Shown here: positions 53,657 through 63,553 of the stretch, piece after piece
How positions within the stretch are numbered: the first letter of the stretch is position 1
Layout: each line of letters opens with the position of its first letter
From: Marinomonas lutimaris
GTDB lineage: Bacteria > Pseudomonadota > Gammaproteobacteria > Pseudomonadales > Marinomonadaceae
DNA length: 64,000 nt
Assembly (NCBI RefSeq): GCF_019426345.1
Contig: NZ_JAHLLW010000010.1
Coordinates: forward strand, 62,001 to 126,000
Reading direction: 5' to 3'
Notes under the pieces: generated by a model
Database searches by the model: none
What the model was told of the DNA's origin: nothing
What the model saw: the letters and a program-made list of their open reading frames with translations, nothing else
Program-made: the position numbers and the translations under genes

Positions 53657-54850
53657 TCAATCCTTGGTCACGTCATAGCCATACACTACATCTAACTTAG
53701 ACTGGATAACATCAGGAACAAAACGACCCGCAGCTTGAAGCGCTTTTAATTTCATTTTGCCCAGTACACCACCGTGCATATGATATAAGCCAGCATTGGC
53801 TTTAGACATTTGCTGAATTTTCGTCGCCCGAGGTTTACGCACTTGCTCGTATTTCAGTAAAGCATCGCTCAAAGTATGACGAGACAAATACTTAGCTAAA
53901 ACAAAAGCATCCTCAATCGCCATCGCGGCACCTTGCGCCATAAAGGGCAACATGGGGTGGCAAGCATCACCCAATAAAACTACTCGACCTTCGTGCCAGG
54001 TAGGCAGTTCATTGCGGCCATTCAACGCCCATAAAAATGTACTACTCGCGGACTTTATTAACTCACTCACTTCAGGGTGCCAATTGGCAAAAGCACGTTT
54101 TAGCTCTTCAACATCACCTTCTTCGCGCCATGACTCAGATTGCCAATCACTGCGTTCTTCAACGGCAACAAAATTCACATAATCGCCGCCGCGTAAATAA
54201 TAGCTCACAAAATGTCGACCAGGTCCCGCCCAAACACACGCATCTGGTTTAATATTCACGATCAGATCACTAACTGGAATCACGCCACGCCATGCGACTT
54301 GCCCCATGTAGTTTGGGCACTCTTGCCCTAGCATTTGCTCTCGTACTTTTGAACGAATGCCATCCGCACCGATCAGTAAGTCAGCACTAAATTCACCACC
54401 ATCTTCGAGCAACAAACAGACTTGATTAAGCTCAGTATTTTCGCGATAACCAGTCACTACCGCATTTAATACCAATTCGACACCCGCTTTTGCACAAGCT
54501 GCAGCTAAAACTTGATGCAAATCCGCACGATGTAAATGCCAATAAGGCGCACCATAGCGAACTTCAGCTTGCTCGCCCAAAGAGGATTTAAGGTAGTACT
54601 CACCGCTTTTATAATCTCGAATCGCGGCGTATTGGGGAACAAAAGCCAATCCGCTCAATTCAGCTTCCAAGCCAAGCTGTCGCAACACCTTTAAAGCATT
54701 AGGGCTAATTTGTAAGCCTGCGCCAACCTCCCCAAGACTTGCAGCTTGCTCGCACACCACGACTTGAACGCCTTGCTTAGCCAAAGCTAACGCGACACAC
54801 AAGCCTCCAATACCTGCACCAGCAATAACAACGCGACTTACCTGATCCAC
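53657..54850 (-). CDS. FAD-dependent aromatic hydroxylase (salicylate / 3-hydroxybenzoate hydroxylase-like)
   Basis: 397 residues, group A flavoprotein monooxygenase. The N-terminal dinucleotide motif is GAGIGGLCVALALAKQG (about 11-27), the DG motif is LLIGADGIRSKVRE (about 160) and the GD motif is VVLLGDACHPMLPFMAQGAAMAIEDA (about 290-315). It probably hydroxylates a hydroxybenzoate with NAD(P)H and oxygen; the exact ring substrate cannot be read. Single gene, 179 bases before the PQQ dehydrogenase start on the same strand. Confidence 0.9.
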   Translation of the reverse strand: MDQVSRVVIAGAGIGGLCVALALAKQGVQVVVCEQAASLGEVGAGLQISPNALKVLRQLGLEAELSGLAFVPQYAAIRDYKSGEYYLKSSLGEQAEVRYGAPYWHLHRADLHQVLAAACAKAGVELVLNAVVTGYRENTELNQVCLLLEDGGEFSADLLIGADGIRSKVREQMLGQECPNYMGQVAWRGVIPVSDLIVNIKPDACVWAGPGRHFVSYYLRGGDYVNFVAVEERSDWQSESWREEGDVEELKRAFANWHPEVSELIKSASSTFLWALNGRNELPTWHEGRVVLLGDACHPMLPFMAQGAAMAIEDAFVLAKYLSRHTLSDALLKYEQVRKPRATKIQQMSKANAGLYHMHGGVLGKMKLKALQAAGRFVPDVIQSKLDVVYGYDVTKD

Positions 54851-55183
54851 TCACCTTTCCTCTTTGTTGATAATGCTTTTGCAAAACTCTAGAAGCACCA
54901 TAGTAGCGAATTTCGACTTGAATAAAACCGATCTATATCACTTCCCGGCAAATTAAAAGCCTACACATTCTTTGCAAATACTATGGCTCGATCCTTGCTT
55001 TATTCTTCAAGTAGTGCGAAAACACTAGTCACAACCTAGTTAATCAAGGTAATGATATAGCTAGGTTTAACCTTACAAAGTAAAGAAGTCTCCCCGATGT
55101 GGGGCGGATGCACAAGAAAAGCGCACGCAAGTGTGCAGGTTTAAGGCACCCACCTCCGGCTTGATAAAGAGAACGAGGTATAC
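54851..55183 (+). promoter_or_regulatory. Divergent gap with a structured leader before the ATP-grasp operon
   Basis: No gene is seen in this 333-base stretch. From about 55033 to 55165 the plus strand can fold into several hairpins: AACCTAG/CTAGGTT (55033, 55061), CCCC-GATGT-GGGG (55092-55104) and GCGCAC-GCAA-GTGTGC (55121-55136), a GNRA tetraloop stem. ATCAAG (55043) pairs with CTTGAT (55160) as a closing stem. The following ribosome site is GAACGAGG before the ATG at 55184. I cannot assign it to a known riboswitch class. Confidence 0.5.
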
Positions 55184-56638
55184 ATGGAAAAACTAACCAG
55201 CCATTATCAGTCATCTGATTTTTTTGACGAGTTAATAGATGACAAAGGCGCCCCAAGATCTCCAGCAAAACAACTCTTGGGATATTTAGACAGTCTCTCT
55301 GAAGACGAGCTAGAAAAGAGGCGCCTCACCGCAGAAGCAACAATACAAGAGATGGGCATCAGCTTCACGGTCTACACAGAGGAAGGCAATATAGACAGAG
55401 CATGGCCCTTCGATATTGTCCCCCGAACCATAGAAGCCTCAGACTGGAAAATAGCTGAAGCTGGATTAAAACAACGACTCACCGCTCTTAATCTTTTCAT
55501 CAACGACCTCTACCACGACCAAAACGTCATCAAAGACGGCATCATCCCAGAACACATCATCAAAGATTCCAAAAATTTTAGACCAGAATGCGTTGGCGTA
55601 TCACCAGCCTACGGCGTATGGGCGCATATTTGTGGTACCGATCTAGTACGAGATGAAAATGGCGACTTCTTTGTTTTAGAAGATAATCTACGCGTACCTT
55701 CTGGTGTGTCTTACATGCTGGAAAACCGCGCCATTACAAAGCGAGTTCTTCCTGAACTGTTTGAAAACGAATCCATCTTGCCGATCGATTCATATACCTC
55801 GCAATTATTTGATACCTTGGCATCTTTATCACCAAGAGACATAGAAAATCCTGAGATCGTGGTATTAACACCTGGTATTTATAATTCCGCTTATTTTGAA
55901 CACGCCTTTTTGGCGCAACAAATGGGCGCAGAATTAGTAGAAGGCAGCGATTTATTTGTCGACAGCGACGACTGTGTTTACATGAAAACCATCGATGGGC
56001 CTGAGCGCGTAGATGTAATCTATCGTCGTATTGACGATTTATTCATCGACCCAGAAGCCTTTGATCCAGAATCTGTCCTAGGCGTTGCAGGTCTCATGCG
56101 CGCATGGCGAGCAGGGAATGTTGCACTGGCAAACGCGCCGGGGGCTGGTGTTGCCGATGACAAAGTGGTTTACGCTTATGTGCCAGATATTATTCGTTAT
56201 TACTTGAACGAAGAGCCGATTCTTAACAACGTCGAGACCTTCTTGTGCGATGACCCAGAGCAACGCGCCTACGTACTCGCCAACCTAGACAAACTAGTGG
56301 TTAAACCGGCCAACGAATCGGGCGGTTACGGTATGTTAGTTGGTCCCCACTCAACCAAAAAAGAACAAGCATTGTTTGCTGAGCTAATCACTAAAAACCC
56401 GCGTAACTACATTGCTCAACCAACGTTGAAATTATCCACCGCACCAACGCTTATATCCAAAGGTGTCTTAGAACCTCGTCACCTAGACCTTCGTCCATTC
56501 ATCTTGCAAGCGAAGGAAACCTACGTCACCACAGGCGGCCTAACTCGCGTGGCCATGAAAAAAGGCTCCTTGGTCGTTAATTCGTCACAAGGTGGTGGTA
56601 GTAAAGACACTTGGATTGTTGAAACAAAGGGGCAGTAA
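55184..56638 (+). CDS. Circularly permuted ATP-grasp protein (COG2308)
   Basis: 484 residues of the circularly permuted ATP-grasp family, predicted to form amide or peptide bonds using ATP. The conserved core reads VWAHICGTDLVRDENGDFFVLEDNLRVPSG (about 143-172), with the acidic ED pair for magnesium, and later KLVVKPANESGGYGMLVG and the ending SSQGGGSKDTWIV. It starts a five-gene unit; the alpha-E gene follows after 2 bases. The set ATP-grasp, alpha-E, transglutaminase has been predicted by comparative genomics to build or attach a peptide tag, but no product has been shown to my knowledge. Confidence 0.93.
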   Translation: MEKLTSHYQSSDFFDELIDDKGAPRSPAKQLLGYLDSLSEDELEKRRLTAEATIQEMGISFTVYTEEGNIDRAWPFDIVPRTIEASDWKIAEAGLKQRLTALNLFINDLYHDQNVIKDGIIPEHIIKDSKNFRPECVGVSPAYGVWAHICGTDLVRDENGDFFVLEDNLRVPSGVSYMLENRAITKRVLPELFENESILPIDSYTSQLFDTLASLSPRDIENPEIVVLTPGIYNSAYFEHAFLAQQMGAELVEGSDLFVDSDDCVYMKTIDGPERVDVIYRRIDDLFIDPEAFDPESVLGVAGLMRAWRAGNVALANAPGAGVADDKVVYAYVPDIIRYYLNEEPILNNVETFLCDDPEQRAYVLANLDKLVVKPANESGGYGMLVGPHSTKKEQALFAELITKNPRNYIAQPTLKLSTAPTLISKGVLEPRHLDLRPFILQAKETYVTTGGLTRVAMKKGSLVVNSSQGGGSKDTWIVETKGQ

Positions 56639-56640
56639 TC

Positions 56641-57585
56641 ATGTTATCTAGAGTCGCAGAACGCTTATATTGGAGCGCACGGTATTTGGAACGCGTTGAA
56701 AACACAGCCCGCTTGGTCAGTGTTTATGACGACCTATTGTTCGACCTACCGAAAGATATCGAGGTATCTTGGTATAACCTAATCGAGATACTCAGTGGAG
56801 AAGAAATTTTCGAACAACGCTACAAAGTAAAAGACGAACGCAACGTAGTGAAATTTCTTTTAGCTGACGACACAAACTCAAGCTCAATGTTGTCGTCATT
56901 AAAAATGGTGCGAGAAAATATCCGAACCACTCGTGATGCGGTTCCCAAAGAAACATGGGAGCTGATAAACGAGCTGGATCTATACGCACAACAAAATATC
57001 AAGCAAGGCATTAATCGTTCAGAACGTCACCTTTTCTTGAATACCATTATTGAAGGTTGTCAAAAAATCATTGGTCTCTTTGCTGGTGCTATGAGCCGTG
57101 ATTCTGGCTGGCATTTCCTAATTATGGGGCGCTATTTAGAGCGTGCTGACATGGGAACGCGTATTCTTGATGCCGCGGTATCATTAATGCTGCAATCCGA
57201 ACCAGAAGCGAGAATCCAGCTTGGACAAGTGACTTGGTCAAAAGTATTAAAATCGCAAAGTGCGTATTTGGATTATCGTCGCACCGTTAGAACCTCTATT
57301 AACGGAGCTAAAGCCACGACATTCTTGATGAATGATCCCTGCTTCCCTAGAACACTAGCTTATTGCTTAGGTCAAATAGGTGAAGCGGCGACAAAATTAC
57401 CACGCGCCGGTTTAATTACCGCTAAGGTAGATAAACTTTTAGAATTTGATTACCCAATCAATAGTTCAGAAGATTTGGATGAAGACTTTCACAACCATCT
57501 CAATGATATACAGATTGCCATTATCGAAATAAATCACCAGATCACCGAAAACTGGTTTCATTTTCGGCAAGGAGACGCTGCATGA
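56641..57585 (+). CDS. Alpha-E domain protein (COG2307)
   Basis: 314 residues, all helical, beginning MLSRVAERLYWSARYLERVENTARL, the signature of the alpha-E family. It has conserved Glu and Arg residues (ERVENTARL and GRYLERADMGTRIL) that may bind a substrate or metal. It always travels with the ATP-grasp partner, and here starts 2 bases after it and overlaps the next gene by 4 bases. Biochemical function unknown. Confidence 0.93.
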   Translation: MLSRVAERLYWSARYLERVENTARLVSVYDDLLFDLPKDIEVSWYNLIEILSGEEIFEQRYKVKDERNVVKFLLADDTNSSSMLSSLKMVRENIRTTRDAVPKETWELINELDLYAQQNIKQGINRSERHLFLNTIIEGCQKIIGLFAGAMSRDSGWHFLIMGRYLERADMGTRILDAAVSLMLQSEPEARIQLGQVTWSKVLKSQSAYLDYRRTVRTSINGAKATTFLMNDPCFPRTLAYCLGQIGEAATKLPRAGLITAKVDKLLEFDYPINSSEDLDEDFHNHLNDIQIAIIEINHQITENWFHFRQGDAA

Positions 57586-60500
57586 CCATTAGAGTCGCAA
57601 TACAGCACAAGACCACTTACGAGTTTGACCGTTTTATTAACGTAGCTCCTCACGTTTTAAGACTGCAACCGGCTGCGCACTCACGCACAAAAATTCATGC
57701 TTACTCGCTTAAAGTCTTGCCTGAAACGCATTTTATCAATGTACAACAAGACCCATTTGGTAACTTCCAGACGCGCTTAGTGTTTCCTGAAAAAACCAAC
57801 AAACTCGAGTTTTACGTGGAAGTTATCGCCGATATGACGGTGATCAACCCATTCGATTTCTTCGTTGAAAGCTACGCGGAAGAATATCCATTTGCCTACG
57901 ATAAAGCACTTAAGAAAGAGCTCGATCCTTACTTACAAGTAACCGAATCTTGCCCGTTATTAGATAAATGGTTATCAACAGTTGATCGTAAAAATACGCC
58001 GATTAACGATTTCCTTGTAGCAATCAATAGCCGCTTGGCAGCCGAGATTGGCTACGGCATTCGTTTAGAGCCAGGCGTTCAGACTTGTGAAGAAACCCTG
58101 ACCCTGAAAAAAGGTTCTTGCCGTGATACTTCTTGGTTATTAGTTCAAATACTACGTAGCCTCGGTTTGGCAGCACGCTTTGCGTCTGGTTACCTTGTTC
58201 AGCTAACCTCTGACGTGAAAGCCCTCGACGGTCCATCTGGCCCTGAAGAAGATTTCACCGATTTACACGCATGGTGTGAAGTGTTTTTACCCGGCGCAGG
58301 TTGGGTTGGATTAGACCCAACTTCAGGTTTGTTCGCTGGCGAAGGTCACATCCCTCTCGCTTGTACACCTGAGCCAGCTTCAGCAGCACCGATTACTGGC
58401 TTTGTTGACGAATGTGAATGTGAGTTTAGCTACAGCAATATTGTAACTCGTATCCATGAAGATCCGCGTGTGACCAAACCCTATGCAGAAGGCGAATGGG
58501 ACACCATCAAAGCCTTAGGTTTTGCGGTTGACAAACAGCTTGAAGACGGCGACGTTCGTCTGACAATGGGTGGAGAACCGACCTTTGTCTCCATCGATGA
58601 CATGGATTCAGAACAGTGGAACACCGGCGCATTGGGGGCAGAAAAACTCAAATTAGCCAAAGACCTGCTGATTAAAATGAAGCAAGAATTCGGTGCTAAT
58701 GGCCTACTTCATTATGGCCAAGGCAAATGGTATCCGGGTGAAGAAGTACCGCGTTGGGCACTGGGTTGTTTTTGGCGTACTGACGGCGAAGCCTTGTGGA
58801 ATGATCCAAAGTATTTAGCGCGCGTAGACAAAGACTACAAACACACCATCAAAGACGCCCAAGCGTTTGGTGAATTGTTGTGCGAAAAACTCGCCTTGGA
58901 TAAGCAATACCTTCAAAGCACCTACGAAGACACTCTATATTATTTATGGATGGAGCAATCGCTTCCTGCGGATGCAGATCCAACCAAAGCCGATTTAAAA
59001 GATGATCTAGAACGCCGTCGTCTAGCAAAACTGCTTAGCCGTGGTTTAAGCACCACAACTGGCTTCGTTTTGCCGTTAGAATTCGATACGGTAAACAATC
59101 GTTGGAATAGCTCCCTTTGGCCAATGCGCAGTGACGTTATCACTTTGATTCCGGGCGATAGCCCAATGGGCTATCGTTTGCCATTGAATTCTTTGCCAGC
59201 GCAAGCCGAAGAAGATCGCATACCCGAGCGTGACCCGTTTGATCCTCGCCAACCTTTGGCGAACAAAAAAGACAACGCGGTATTAGAAAGCGTTGCCAAA
59301 CAGCATTTCGCTAAGAAACCAGCTGCAACGCCTGCTTTAGCGCCAGAAAAAACGCTGAAAAACGTGATTCGCACTACCTTGTGTATCGAACCACGAGATG
59401 GCCGCTTGCATGTATTCATGCCACCAATGACGCATCTTGAGCATTTTGTAGATGTTCTTGAGCAGCTTGAAGCGGTTGCGAAAACGCTTGAGACACCTAT
59501 CGTTGTCGAAGGTTATGAGCCTCCAAAAGATCCGCGCTTGCAAAAGTTCCTGATCACGCCAGATCCAGGGGTTATCGAGGTGAACATTCATCCTGCCGCG
59601 AGCTGGAAAGAACTGGTTCACAATACCGAGACCTTATATCACCAAGCCTATCTTTCTCGCCTAGGCGCAGAAAAGTTCATGCTTGATGGTCGCCATACAG
59701 GCACTGGTGGTGGCAATCACGTGACGCTAGGTGGTCGCACACCAGCAGACAGTCCGCTGTTGCGCCGCCCTGAGTTGTTACAGAGTTTAGTGACCTTCTG
59801 GCAGCATCATCCAGGCTTGTCTTATCTTTTCTCTGGCATGTTTATTGGCCCAACTAGCCAAGCACCACGTCCAGACGAAGGCCGCGATGAAGCCTTATAT
59901 GAAATGGAAATTGCTTTCCAAAATATGCCAGAAGGTTTTGTTGAAGAACCTTGGTTAGTTGATCGCTTAATGCGTAACTTGCTAGTCGACATCACAGGCA
60001 ACACCCATCGTTCCGAATTCTGTATCGATAAGCTATACGCTGCTGGTAGCGCCAGTGGTCGCCAAGGTCTATTGGAATTCCGTGGTTTTGAAATGCCGCC
60101 ACATCCGCATATGTCGCTCGTACAAATGCTGCTGTTGCGCTGTCTCGTGGCCCGTTTCTGGAAAGAACCGTACAAAAAGCCTTTAGTTCGTTGGGGCACC
60201 AGCTTGCACGATAAATTCATGCTGCCGCATTTCGTTTGGCAAGACGTGAAAGAAGTGGTTGAAGATCTTCAGCGCCATGGTTTCCCATTCAAACTAGAAT
60301 GGTTAGCTCCGTTTGAAGAGTTCCGTTTCCCGCATTATGGCCGTCAAAAAATCGATGACATGGAAATCGAGCTTCGTTGGGCGATTGAACCTTGGCACGT
60401 TCTAGGCGAAGAAATCACCGGGTCGGGCACTGCTCGCTATGTAGATTCTTCTGTCGAACGTTTGCAGGTAAAACTATCTGGCTTAACCGATGGACGTTAT

Positions 60501-60944
60501 GTGCTTAGCTGTAATGGCCGTCGTGTGCCGATTCGATCTACAGGTCGCAAAGGCGAATATGTTGGCGCAGTTCGCTATAAAGCTTGGGCGCCACCATCTG
60601 CCTTACATCCAACATTGGGGACCGATACGCCACTAATATTTGATTTGATCGATACTTGGAATGGCTTATCTGTTGGCGGTTGTACTTATCATGTGTCTCA
60701 TCCAGGTGGACGAACGTATGACAATGTACCGGTCAATAGCAATGAAGCGGAAGCACGCCGTGTTAACCGTTTTTGGGATCATGGCTTTACTCAAGGCACG
60801 CTATCTCCACCGCCAGCCTTCAGTGCATTGCGCTCTTTTTACCCGAATGGAGACGAGCCTCGCGCTATGTCGCCACCAGCAGAAGAGCCAATGAATGAAT
60901 ATCCGCATACATTAGATCTAAGGAAGCAGTATAATGTTCTCTAA
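57582..60944 (+). CDS. Transglutaminase-like protein fused to DUF2126
   Basis: 1120 residues. An N-terminal transglutaminase-associated beta domain (1-90) precedes the papain-like transglutaminase core, with an apparent triad C180 (KKGSCRDTSW), H229 (DLHAWCEVF) and D245 (GLDPTSG). The rest (about 300-1110) is DUF2126, with conserved stretches such as LTMGGEPTFVSIDD, HYGQGKWYPGEEVPRWALG and GTGGGNHVTLGG. The cysteine protease-like part could cleave or transfer the peptide made by the ATP-grasp proteins; this is inference. DUF2126 has no known activity. Full length and intact. Confidence 0.93.
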   Translation: MTIRVAIQHKTTYEFDRFINVAPHVLRLQPAAHSRTKIHAYSLKVLPETHFINVQQDPFGNFQTRLVFPEKTNKLEFYVEVIADMTVINPFDFFVESYAEEYPFAYDKALKKELDPYLQVTESCPLLDKWLSTVDRKNTPINDFLVAINSRLAAEIGYGIRLEPGVQTCEETLTLKKGSCRDTSWLLVQILRSLGLAARFASGYLVQLTSDVKALDGPSGPEEDFTDLHAWCEVFLPGAGWVGLDPTSGLFAGEGHIPLACTPEPASAAPITGFVDECECEFSYSNIVTRIHEDPRVTKPYAEGEWDTIKALGFAVDKQLEDGDVRLTMGGEPTFVSIDDMDSEQWNTGALGAEKLKLAKDLLIKMKQEFGANGLLHYGQGKWYPGEEVPRWALGCFWRTDGEALWNDPKYLARVDKDYKHTIKDAQAFGELLCEKLALDKQYLQSTYEDTLYYLWMEQSLPADADPTKADLKDDLERRRLAKLLSRGLSTTTGFVLPLEFDTVNNRWNSSLWPMRSDVITLIPGDSPMGYRLPLNSLPAQAEEDRIPERDPFDPRQPLANKKDNAVLESVAKQHFAKKPAATPALAPEKTLKNVIRTTLCIEPRDGRLHVFMPPMTHLEHFVDVLEQLEAVAKTLETPIVVEGYEPPKDPRLQKFLITPDPGVIEVNIHPAASWKELVHNTETLYHQAYLSRLGAEKFMLDGRHTGTGGGNHVTLGGRTPADSPLLRRPELLQSLVTFWQHHPGLSYLFSGMFIGPTSQAPRPDEGRDEALYEMEIAFQNMPEGFVEEPWLVDRLMRNLLVDITGNTHRSEFCIDKLYAAGSASGRQGLLEFRGFEMPPHPHMSLVQMLLLRCLVARFWKEPYKKPLVRWGTSLHDKFMLPHFVWQDVKEVVEDLQRHGFPFKLEWLAPFEEFRFPHYGRQKIDDMEIELRWAIEPWHVLGEEITGSGTARYVDSSVERLQVKLSGLTDGRYVLSCNGRRVPIRSTGRKGEYVGAVRYKAWAPPSALHPTLGTDTPLIFDLIDTWNGLSVGGCTYHVSHPGGRTYDNVPVNSNEAEARRVNRFWDHGFTQGTLSPPPAFSALRSFYPNGDEPRAMSPPAEEPMNEYPHTLDLRKQYNVL

Positions 60945-60973
60945 TAATTAATTTTTTTAGGCTCAAGCACATT

Positions 60974-63553
60974 ATGCAACTTCAAACAGGTACTTTTATA
61001 ACGTCGGTAATAGATGAAAAACCGACGTTATCTTCCGCCTATGATAAACCGATAAATGCTTATGATGAGGCCTTCACGGAAGATCGCCAACCGCGCGCAC
61101 ATTGGGAAGACCTTTTGCGCAACATGAGCAATCTCTCAAACGAAGAAATGCTAGACCGACAACGTCGTGCTCAGCGCATCCTTCGTGAAGACGGAGCTAC
61201 CTATAATTTAACCAGTGACCCACTCACACCAAGTGTGTGGTCGCTGGACCTTATTCCCAACATTATTCCAACCAATGAATGGCTTGCCATCGAACAAGGC
61301 TTAGCTCAGCGCTCAAACTTATTCGATCTGATCTTAAAAGATCTATATGGTCCACAAGAATTACTGAAAAACGGCATTATTCCATCTGAAATTATTTTTA
61401 GTCATCCAGGATTTTTACGTCAATGCCACGGTGTGATGGTTCCCGGCTCACATCAACTTTTACATCATGCTGTGGATCTAGTTCGTGATCATACTGGCCA
61501 ATTCCAAGTCATTGGCGATCGTACCCAAGCACCAAATGGTGCAGGCTACGCATTGGAAAACCGCACAGTGGTGTCACGTGTTATTCCAAACAGTTTCCGA
61601 GATAGCCAAGTGCGTCGTCTTGCAGGATTTTTCCAATCCTTCAAAAATATGCTGTCTTCCCTTGCAAGCCAATGGACGGATACGCCACGTATCGTCATGC
61701 TGTCTCCTGGCGCCTACAGCAGCACGTATTTCGAACAAGCTTACTTATCAAACTATCTTGGCTTTCCATTAGTTCAAGGCAGTGACTTAACAGTGCGTAA
61801 TGGCGCGGTATGGATGAAATCCCTAAACGGTTTGGCTCGAGTCGATGTCATTCTTCGTCGAGTCGATGACGCCTACTGCGATCAAGCCGAACTAAGAGCC
61901 GATTCTTTCCTTGGTGTTCCAGGTTTATTGGAAGTAGTACGAGCAGGTAACGTTGTGCTGGCCAACCCATTGGGCAGCGGCATTTTAGAAGCGCCAGCGT
62001 TAGTTAAGTTTCTGCCAGCCATTAGCGAGTTTTTGACTGGCGAACAGCTCACCTTACCATCGGTAACAACTTGGTGGTGTGGCAATAAAGACGACTTCAA
62101 CTATGTTATCGCCAATATTAATAACCTAATTATCAAACCTGCGATTCGCAGTCATAGCAGCAACAGCATTTATGGGCACACGCTGAGTGAAAAACAAAAA
62201 CTCAGCACCATAGAAAAAATCAAGAAAGCCCCTCATCTCTACACGGCACAAAGTTATGTGCCAGGATCAATGTCGCCTATTTGGTTGGACGGAAAAATAC
62301 AAGCCAGACCTAGCCTATTACGAGCTTTCACTATTGCTGGCCCAACAGATTACATAGTCATGCCCGGCGGTTTATCTCGTGCTGGCGAATCGCCAAAAGA
62401 CACTATTGTTACCAATATGTCTATTTCAAAGAGTAAAGACACTTGGATCATCGCCGCAGAACCTGAAACACACACCACCTTGCTCAATGATCAAGTCTTG
62501 TTACAAGACGAAGCCTTACAATCAAACTTGCCAAGCCGAGTGGTAGAAAACTTATTTTGGATGGGGCGCTATGCAGAACGCGCAGAAATAAGTATGCGCT
62601 TGCTACGTACCATTTTTAAACAAATGAATGGCATTGATCCACTGCCAGAAGAAAGCCGTCGCATGCTACTTGAAATGGCCTCTACACAAACGGGCTGCTT
62701 ACCTGGCTTTATGGAAGCGGATGAAAAGCTGCTAGCCAACCCAGAAGCTGAACTCGTTTCTATCATCACGGATGGCAGTCGAGCAGGATCGGTCAAAGCC
62801 AATCTGCAAGCCATGTTAAGTTGTGGCGAGCAAGTCAAAGAAATGCTTTCGGCCGATACTCGTATCATCATCAATGAGCTTCGTGACCACATTCATGAGC
62901 TAGACCGTGCTTATACCAATGGCTTGCCTTCAGCGCCGGAAGAATCGCTAGACAGCCTAGTTACTTCCTTATTGGCACTGTCCGGTTTGAATCATGAAAG
63001 TATGCTACGTGGACTTGACTGGACGTTTCAAGAAATTGGCCGCCGTACTGAACGAGCATTGCAAACAGCAACCTTGCTACGTTCCGCGCTAACCAAACCA
63101 CTGCCATCAGGACCACAGCAACAAATTCTAGAATCTGTTTTATTGAGTGTAGAAGCCCTTATTTCTTTCCGTCGTCGCTATCGTAATCGTGTTCGTGTGG
63201 CTTACGGATTGGATCTATTGATGATTGATGGCACCAATCCACGCTCTTTACTTTATCAAGTAGAACAACTGCGTAAATACATTAAAGAACTACCAAGAAA
63301 TGAGACGACAACAGCGGGGCTCAGCCCAGAAAATAAAATCATTTTAAAGTCACTAAATGATATTCAGCTTGCCGATTTGGAAGAGCTTGCTAAGGTCGAT
63401 CCAGACAGCCAGAGCCGTCTAAAATTAGAACAACTTATGACCGAACTACTAGATCAGCTAGAACAATTCACCGTCCTCATTAGCGATAAGTATTTTGACC
63501 ATACCGCTGGCCCTCAGTCATTGACCGAAGCCATCAGAGGAACAAGTATATGA
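60974..63553 (+). CDS. Fused circularly permuted ATP-grasp and alpha-E protein
   Basis: 859 residues joining both families: ATP-grasp at about 60-510 and alpha-E at about 525-850 (SRVVENLFWMGRYAERAEISMRLLR). The core motif reads VIGDRTQAPNGAGYALENR where the stand-alone paralogue has VLEDNLRVPSG, so the ED pair is GD; similar wording occurs in other fused members as I recall, so this may be a subfamily trait. It starts 30 bases after the DUF2126 gene and ends in ATGA overlap with the next. A perfect inverted repeat lies over codons 9-20. Confidence 0.92.
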   Translation: MQLQTGTFITSVIDEKPTLSSAYDKPINAYDEAFTEDRQPRAHWEDLLRNMSNLSNEEMLDRQRRAQRILREDGATYNLTSDPLTPSVWSLDLIPNIIPTNEWLAIEQGLAQRSNLFDLILKDLYGPQELLKNGIIPSEIIFSHPGFLRQCHGVMVPGSHQLLHHAVDLVRDHTGQFQVIGDRTQAPNGAGYALENRTVVSRVIPNSFRDSQVRRLAGFFQSFKNMLSSLASQWTDTPRIVMLSPGAYSSTYFEQAYLSNYLGFPLVQGSDLTVRNGAVWMKSLNGLARVDVILRRVDDAYCDQAELRADSFLGVPGLLEVVRAGNVVLANPLGSGILEAPALVKFLPAISEFLTGEQLTLPSVTTWWCGNKDDFNYVIANINNLIIKPAIRSHSSNSIYGHTLSEKQKLSTIEKIKKAPHLYTAQSYVPGSMSPIWLDGKIQARPSLLRAFTIAGPTDYIVMPGGLSRAGESPKDTIVTNMSISKSKDTWIIAAEPETHTTLLNDQVLLQDEALQSNLPSRVVENLFWMGRYAERAEISMRLLRTIFKQMNGIDPLPEESRRMLLEMASTQTGCLPGFMEADEKLLANPEAELVSIITDGSRAGSVKANLQAMLSCGEQVKEMLSADTRIIINELRDHIHELDRAYTNGLPSAPEESLDSLVTSLLALSGLNHESMLRGLDWTFQEIGRRTERALQTATLLRSALTKPLPSGPQQQILESVLLSVEALISFRRRYRNRVRVAYGLDLLMIDGTNPRSLLYQVEQLRKYIKELPRNETTTAGLSPENKIILKSLNDIQLADLEELAKVDPDSQSRLKLEQLMTELLDQLEQFTVLISDKYFDHTAGPQSLTEAIRGTSI
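60998..61031. repeat. Perfect 11-base inverted repeat inside the fused ATP-grasp gene
   Basis: ATAACGTCGGT at 60998-61008 and ACCGACGTTAT at 61021-61031, with a 12-base loop. It lies 24 bases after the start codon and would form a stable hairpin in the message near the ribosome-binding region. Confidence 0.85.
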
